From RGIG2707 sp045600065 (GTDB lineage Bacteria; Bacillota; Clostridia; Peptostreptococcales; Anaerovoracaceae), in the NCBI GenBank assembly GCA_045600065.1, contig JAZRXE010000090.1, positions 1-25,197 on the forward strand: a stretch of DNA of 25,197 nucleotides. Direction: 5' to 3'. Shown here piece by piece: positions 21,689 through 25,197 of this stretch; the first letter of the stretch is position 1, and every line of letters starts with the position of its first letter. The translations under genes and the position numbers were made by a program. Below the pieces are notes generated by a model that made no database searches, had not been told where the DNA came from, and saw only the letters and a list, made by a program, of their open reading frames with translations.

Positions 21689-22522
21689 ATGGCAATCAAG
21701 AAATATAAACCTACAACTCCGGGTCTGAGAGGCATGACTGTCTCCACATTCGAAGAGATCACTGCCACCACTCCGGAAAAGTCCCTGACAGTATCCCTGA
21801 AGAAGCACGCCGGCAGAAACAACCGCGGCTCCATCTCCGTCCGTCATCAGGGCGGCGGCAACAGACGCAAGTACAGGATCATCGACTTCAAGAGACGCAA
21901 GGATGACATCCCCGCAACCGTAAAGACCATCGAATACGATCCTAACAGAAGCGCAAACATCGCACTGCTCAGCTATGCTGACGGTACCAAGACATACATC
22001 ATCGCACCCGAAGGCCTGAAGGTCGGAGACGTCCTCTACAGCGGCCCCAACGCAGACATCAAGGTCGGAAACACCCTGCCTCTGGCAAACATCCCCGTCG
22101 GTACTCTGATCCACAATGTGGAGATGAAGGTCGGCAAGGGCGCTCAGATCTGCAGAGCTGCAGGCAACGGCGCACAGCTGATGGCTAAGGAAAACGGATT
22201 CGCACAGGTTCGCCTGCCGTCCGGAGAAGTCCGCAAGATCGATCTGCAGTGCAGAGCCACCATCGGCGAAGTCGGCAACATCGACCACGGCAACATCAAC
22301 CTGGGTAAGGCCGGAAGAAAGCGCCACATGGGCATCAGACCCACCGTCCGCGGTTCTGTCATGAACCCCAATGACCACCCCCACGGCGGCGGCGAAGGCA
22401 AGGCTCCCGTTGGTCGCCCTGGGCCGGTAACGCCCTGGGGTAAGCCGGCACTTGGTTACAAGACCAGAAAGAACCACAAGGCCAGCGACCAGTACATCGT
22501 TAAGAGAAGAAATCAGAAGTAG
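21689..22522 (+). CDS. rplB: Ribosomal protein L2 (uL2)
   Basis: A 277-residue protein essential for subunit joining and peptidyl transfer. The N-terminal Y-K-P-T-T-P-G-L-R block, G-R-N-N-R-G-S-I-S-V-R-H-Q-G-G-G, and the C-terminal M-N-P-N-D-H-P-H-G-G-G-E-G with the catalytically important histidine are intact. AGGAGG lies upstream at good spacing. Confidence 0.99.
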   Translation: MAIKKYKPTTPGLRGMTVSTFEEITATTPEKSLTVSLKKHAGRNNRGSISVRHQGGGNRRKYRIIDFKRRKDDIPATVKTIEYDPNRSANIALLSYADGTKTYIIAPEGLKVGDVLYSGPNADIKVGNTLPLANIPVGTLIHNVEMKVGKGAQICRAAGNGAQLMAKENGFAQVRLPSGEVRKIDLQCRATIGEVGNIDHGNINLGKAGRKRHMGIRPTVRGSVMNPNDHPHGGGEGKAPVGRPGPVTPWGKPALGYKTRKNHKASDQYIVKRRNQK

Positions 22523-22536
22523 GAGGATAGTAGTAA

Positions 22537-22809
22537 ATGGGTAGATCATTAAAGAAGGGACCCTTCGTAAACGAAAAGCTGCTCAAGGCTATCGACGAAA
22601 TGAACGCAGCTAACGAGAAAAAGGTCATCAAGACCTGGTCCAGACCGTCTACTATTTTCCCGCAGATGGTTGGCCACACTATCGCCGTTCACGACGGCAA
22701 GAAGCATGTTCCCGTATACATCACCGAAGACATGGTAGGACATCGCCTGGGCGAGTTCGCTCCCACCAGAAGCTTCAGAGGACATGCAGGCGCATCCAAG
22801 GTTAAGTAG
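22537..22809 (+). CDS. rpsS: Ribosomal protein S19 (uS19)
   Basis: A 90-residue protein of the small-subunit head. M-G-R-S-L-K-K-G-P-F-V at the start, K-T-W-S-R-P-S-T-I-F-P in the middle and L-G-E-F-A-P-T-R-S-F-R-G-H at the end are diagnostic. The start has AGGAGG upstream. Confidence 0.99.
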   Translation: MGRSLKKGPFVNEKLLKAIDEMNAANEKKVIKTWSRPSTIFPQMVGHTIAVHDGKKHVPVYITEDMVGHRLGEFAPTRSFRGHAGASKVK

Positions 22810-22827
22810 TAAGGAAGGAGATATACA

Positions 22828-23160
22828 ATGGAAGCAAAAGCAGTTGCAAAGTATCTGAAGATGTCTCCGACCAAGCTGAAGCCAATCGCTGATCTGGTAA
22901 GAGGCAAGGACCTTACAGAGGCACTGACCATCCTCAAGTTCACACCCGGAAAGAGCGCAGAGCTGGTAGAAAAGGTAGTTCTCTCCGCAAAGGCTAACGC
23001 TGAGAACAACTTCGAATTAGATCCCGAGAAGCTCTTTGTTGCCGAGATATTTGTTAACCAGGGCCCCACAATGAAGCGCTGGAGAGCAGGTGCTCAGGGC
23101 AGAGCCGGCAAGATTCTCAAGAGAAGCAGCCACGTAGCAGTTACCCTTAGAGAGAAGTAA
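22828..23160 (+). CDS. rplV: Ribosomal protein L22 (uL22)
   Basis: A 110-residue protein whose hairpin lines the exit tunnel at the macrolide site. It shows the A-K-Y-L-K-M-S-P-T-K-L start, the L-V-E-K-V-V-L-S-A-K-A-N-A-E-N-N helix and the loop G-P-T-M-K-R-W-R-A-G-A-Q-G-R-A. A strong AAGGAGAT lies upstream. Confidence 0.99.
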   Translation: MEAKAVAKYLKMSPTKLKPIADLVRGKDLTEALTILKFTPGKSAELVEKVVLSAKANAENNFELDPEKLFVAEIFVNQGPTMKRWRAGAQGRAGKILKRSSHVAVTLREK

Positions 23161-23175
23161 TCAGGAGGTTATCAA

Positions 23176-24060
23176 ATGGGTCAGAAAGTAAGTCCCCATG
23201 GATTCAGAGTAGGCGTCATTCAGGATTGGGATTCCAAGTGGTACGCCAATAGGAAGAACTTCTCTGATTATCTTGTTGAAGACAATACAGTCAGAGAATA
23301 TGTAAAGAAGAAGCTGTACGCCGCAGGCGTATCCAAGGTAGTCATCGAAAGAGCTGCCGAAGGAAAGCTCACCGTAAACGTACTCACCGCCAAGCCCGGT
23401 ATGGTCATCGGCAGGGGCGGAGACGGCATCGATCAGCTGAAGAAGGAGCTGGCAAAGCTCACCGGCAAGGATGCAAACGTCAATATCGTAGAGCTCAGAA
23501 GGCCCGACAGCGATGCACAGCTCACCGCAGAGAGCATCGCACAGTCTCTGGAAAAGCGTGTTTCTTACAGAAGAGCAATGAAGCAGGCCATACAGAGAGC
23601 AATGAAGTCCGGCGCCAAGGGCATCAAGGTCGTTATCAGCGGCCGTGTAGGCGGAGCTGAAATCGCCAGATCCGAAAAATATTCCGAAGGCAATGTACCC
23701 CTTCATACTCTCCGTGCCAACATCGACTACGGCTTTGCCGAAGCTGATACCCAGTACGGAAGAATTGGTGTCAAGGTCTGGATCAACGTAGGTGAAGTCC
23801 TTGACAAGAACCTGGTTCCCGCCATTCCCGCAGAGCCCGAAAAGAAGGAACGCGGCAGAAGAGGCGACAGGAGAAATGACAGAAGAGGCGACCGCGGCGA
23901 CAGACCCCAGAGATCCGATCGCAGAGGCGGAAACAGATTCGAGGAAAAAGAAGTCAAGAAGTTCGAAAATCCCCGCAAGCGCCCCGTTAAGCAGGCTCCC
24001 GCAGAACCCGAAGTAACCGAAGCACCCGCAGAAGCAGCAGAAGCTCCTGCAGAAGAATAG
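23176..24060 (+). CDS. rpsC: Ribosomal protein S3 (uS3) with long charged tail
   Basis: S3 forms part of the mRNA entry channel. The body (1-220) is normal: M-G-Q-K-V-S-P-H-G-F-R-V-G start, KH-domain loop V-I-G-R-G-G (77-82), the R-R-A-M-K-Q-A-I-Q-R-A helix (132-142), and I-S-G-R-V-G-G-A-E-I-A-R. At 294 residues it exceeds the common length of about 220 because of a tail at 221-294. The tail is first Arg/Asp/Gly-rich (about 224-253) and then Pro/Ala/Glu-rich. The start follows AGGAGG. Confidence 0.98.
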   Translation: MGQKVSPHGFRVGVIQDWDSKWYANRKNFSDYLVEDNTVREYVKKKLYAAGVSKVVIERAAEGKLTVNVLTAKPGMVIGRGGDGIDQLKKELAKLTGKDANVNIVELRRPDSDAQLTAESIAQSLEKRVSYRRAMKQAIQRAMKSGAKGIKVVISGRVGGAEIARSEKYSEGNVPLHTLRANIDYGFAEADTQYGRIGVKVWINVGEVLDKNLVPAIPAEPEKKERGRRGDRRNDRRGDRGDRPQRSDRRGGNRFEEKEVKKFENPRKRPVKQAPAEPEVTEAPAEAAEAPAEE

Positions 24061-24078
24061 TAAAGGAGGAGTAAGGCC

Positions 24079-24495
24079 ATGTTAATGCCTAAACGTGTCA
24101 AGTTCAGAAGACAGCACAGAGGCAGAATGAAGGGCATCGCCACCAAGGGCAACGCCGTATCCTACGGCACCTACGGTATGGCCGCTGCTGAATGCGGCTG
24201 GATCACTGCCAACCAGATCGAAGCTGCCCGTATCGCCATGACAAGATATATGAAGAGAGGCGGCGAGGTCTACATCAAGATCTTCCCTCACAAGTCTGTT
24301 ACCAAGAAGCCTGCTGAAGTCCGTATGGGTTCCGGTAAGGGTGCTCCCGAGTACTGGGTAGCAGTAGTTAAGCCCGGCAGAGTTATGTTCGAGATTGCAG
24401 GTGTTTCCGAAGCTGACGCAAAGGAAGCTATCCGCCTCGCATCCCACAAGCTGCCCATCAAGACCAAGTTCGTGTACAAAGAAGACGCAAAGTAA
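24079..24495 (+). CDS. rplP: Ribosomal protein L16 (uL16)
   Basis: A 138-residue protein near the A site that completes the 50S subunit. The canonical M-L-M-P-K-R-V-K-F-R-R-Q-H-R-G start sets the initiation codon, with AAAGGAGG upstream. G-x-Y-G-M-A-A-x-E-C-G-W-I-T and V-R-M-G-S-G-K-G-A-P-E-Y-W-V-A-V-V are intact, including the conserved arginine of the latter. Confidence 0.99.
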   Translation: MLMPKRVKFRRQHRGRMKGIATKGNAVSYGTYGMAAAECGWITANQIEAARIAMTRYMKRGGEVYIKIFPHKSVTKKPAEVRMGSGKGAPEYWVAVVKPGRVMFEIAGVSEADAKEAIRLASHKLPIKTKFVYKEDAK

Positions 24496-24507
24496 GGATG
24501 GTGTAAT

Positions 24508-24711
24508 ATGAAAATTGATAAGATCAGAAATATGAGCCAGGCCGAGCTTGCAGCAGAAGAGCAGAAGCTGAAGAAGGAGCTGTTCAACCTCCGTTTCCAG
24601 CATGTGACCGGTCAGCTCGAGAATCCCCTCCAGCTGAGAGAGCTCAAGAGAGATATCGCTAAGATCAAGACTGTCATGAGAGAAAACGAGCTCAAGGCAG
24701 CCGCAAAATAA
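24508..24711 (+). CDS. rpmC: Ribosomal protein L29 (uL29)
   Basis: A 67-residue two-helix protein close to the tunnel exit. The L-F-N-L-R-F-Q-x-x-T-G-Q-L-E-N-P motif is diagnostic. It starts 12 bases after the rplP stop codon, with a weak AAGGATGG as ribosome binding site. Confidence 0.98.
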   Translation: MKIDKIRNMSQAELAAEEQKLKKELFNLRFQHVTGQLENPLQLRELKRDIAKIKTVMRENELKAAAK

Positions 24712-24730
24712 CTGAAAGGAGGATGCAGCA

Positions 24731-24991
24731 ATGTCTTCAGAAAGAAACAACAGAAGAACAGTAGTAGGATTCGTTACCAGCAACAAGATGGACAAGTCCA
24801 TCGTCGTATCTGTAGAAGAATCCCGTCGTCATTCTCTTTACGGTAAGTCCCAGAAGATTACCAAGAAGTTCCTGGCTCACGATGAAAACAACGAGTGCCA
24901 GATCGGTGACAAGGTAAAGATCATGGAGACAAGACCCCTGAGCAAGAACGTAAGATGGAGACTTGTCGAGATCGTCGAAAAGGCTAAGTAA
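24731..24991 (+). CDS. rpsQ: Ribosomal protein S17 (uS17)
   Basis: An 86-residue primary 16S rRNA-binding protein. It shows the G-x-V-x-S-x-K-M-D-K-S-I-V-V block (13-26), Y-G-K and H-D-E-N-N-E-C-Q-I-G-D-K-V-K-I-M-E-T-R-P-L-S in order. AAAGGAGG lies upstream at good spacing. Confidence 0.99.
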   Translation: MSSERNNRRTVVGFVTSNKMDKSIVVSVEESRRHSLYGKSQKITKKFLAHDENNECQIGDKVKIMETRPLSKNVRWRLVEIVEKAK

Positions 24992-25002
24992 GGAGGCACC
25001 AG

Positions 25003-25197
25003 ATGATTCAGAATGAAACAAGACTGAAGGTTGCTGACAACTCCGGAGCAAAGGAACTGCTTTGCATCCGTATTCTCGGCGGTACCGGTCGTAAGTATGC
25101 AAACATCGGCGACATCATCGTATGCGCTGTTAAGGATGCTACTCCAGGTGGTACTGTAAAGAAGGGCGACGTTGTTAAGGCAGTAGTAGTTAGAAGT
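25003..25197 (+). CDS. rplN: Ribosomal protein L14 (uL14), cut by right edge
   Basis: The first 65 residues of a protein normally about 122 long; the frame is open to the last base. M-I-Q-N-E-T-R-L-K-V-A-D-N-S-G-A-K and the G-G-T-G-R-K-Y-A-N-I-G-D segment are diagnostic. AAGGAGG lies seven bases before the ATG. L14 sits at the subunit interface next to L19. Confidence 0.98.
   Translation, partial: MIQNETRLKVADNSGAKELLCIRILGGTGRKYANIGDIIVCAVKDATPGGTVKKGDVVKAVVVRS

Noticed and set aside
21308..22549. A 413-codon minus-strand frame opposite rplW, rplB and rpsS
   Set aside because: It crosses three conserved ribosomal genes and has no recognisable domain.
1..25197. CRISPR arrays, tRNA or rRNA genes, insertion sequences and prophage genes
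   Set aside because: I looked for spaced direct repeats, tRNA T-loop and CCA patterns, transposase motifs and phage proteins and found none.

Overview
The window reads as a chromosomal segment of an anaerobic Firmicute, most likely class Clostridia, with moderately high GC. The evidence is a six-gene Rnf complex in the clostridial order C-D-G-E-A-B, strong AGGAGG-type ribosome binding sites, sigma-A-like promoters with 17-bp spacers, heavy use of AGA for arginine, and an S10 ribosomal operon in standard bacterial order. I cannot place it below class from the sequence alone.

Left part, minus strand (1-9961). A lipoprotein gene runs off the left edge, preceded by a MATE-family exporter gene that probably shares its transcript. 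Between these and the Rnf operon lies a broken remnant of signal peptidase I, directly after the Rnf terminator. The rnfCDGEAB operon (3359-8388) encodes a membrane ferredoxin:NAD+ oxidoreductase that pumps Na+ or H+. Its first four junctions are one-base TAATG overlaps. Upstream lie its promoter, a nested palindromic repeat and an alanyl-tRNA editing protein gene of the AlaX type with its own promoter.

Middle part, plus strand (10076-17172). A promoter divergent from alaX drives trkA-trkH, a K+ uptake pair ending in a clear terminator. Next comes a compact run: an orphan branched-chain-amino-acid-type substrate-binding lipoprotein, a NifU C-terminal-domain protein, a CapA-like membrane-anchored protein, an unrecognised 183-residue protein and a PgeF/YfiH-type laccase-domain enzyme, closed by a terminator.

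Right part, plus strand (17173-25197). An M20 amidohydrolase of the AbgB type has a GC-rich leader and a strong terminator. A stretch of about 0.7 kb without a convincing protein gene follows. It holds a good promoter at 19233-19261 and then about 450 nt of untranslated, strongly base-paired leader before rpsJ. The S10 operon then runs rpsJ-rplC-rplD-rplW-rplB-rpsS-rplV-rpsC-rplP-rpmC-rpsQ-rplN, with rplN cut by the right edge.

Most of the window is conserved housekeeping and energy metabolism. The least explained items are the long structured rpsJ leader, the lepB remnant, the palindromic repeat before rnfC, the altered flavin-attachment motif in RnfG, and the unknown protein between the CapA-like and PgeF genes.
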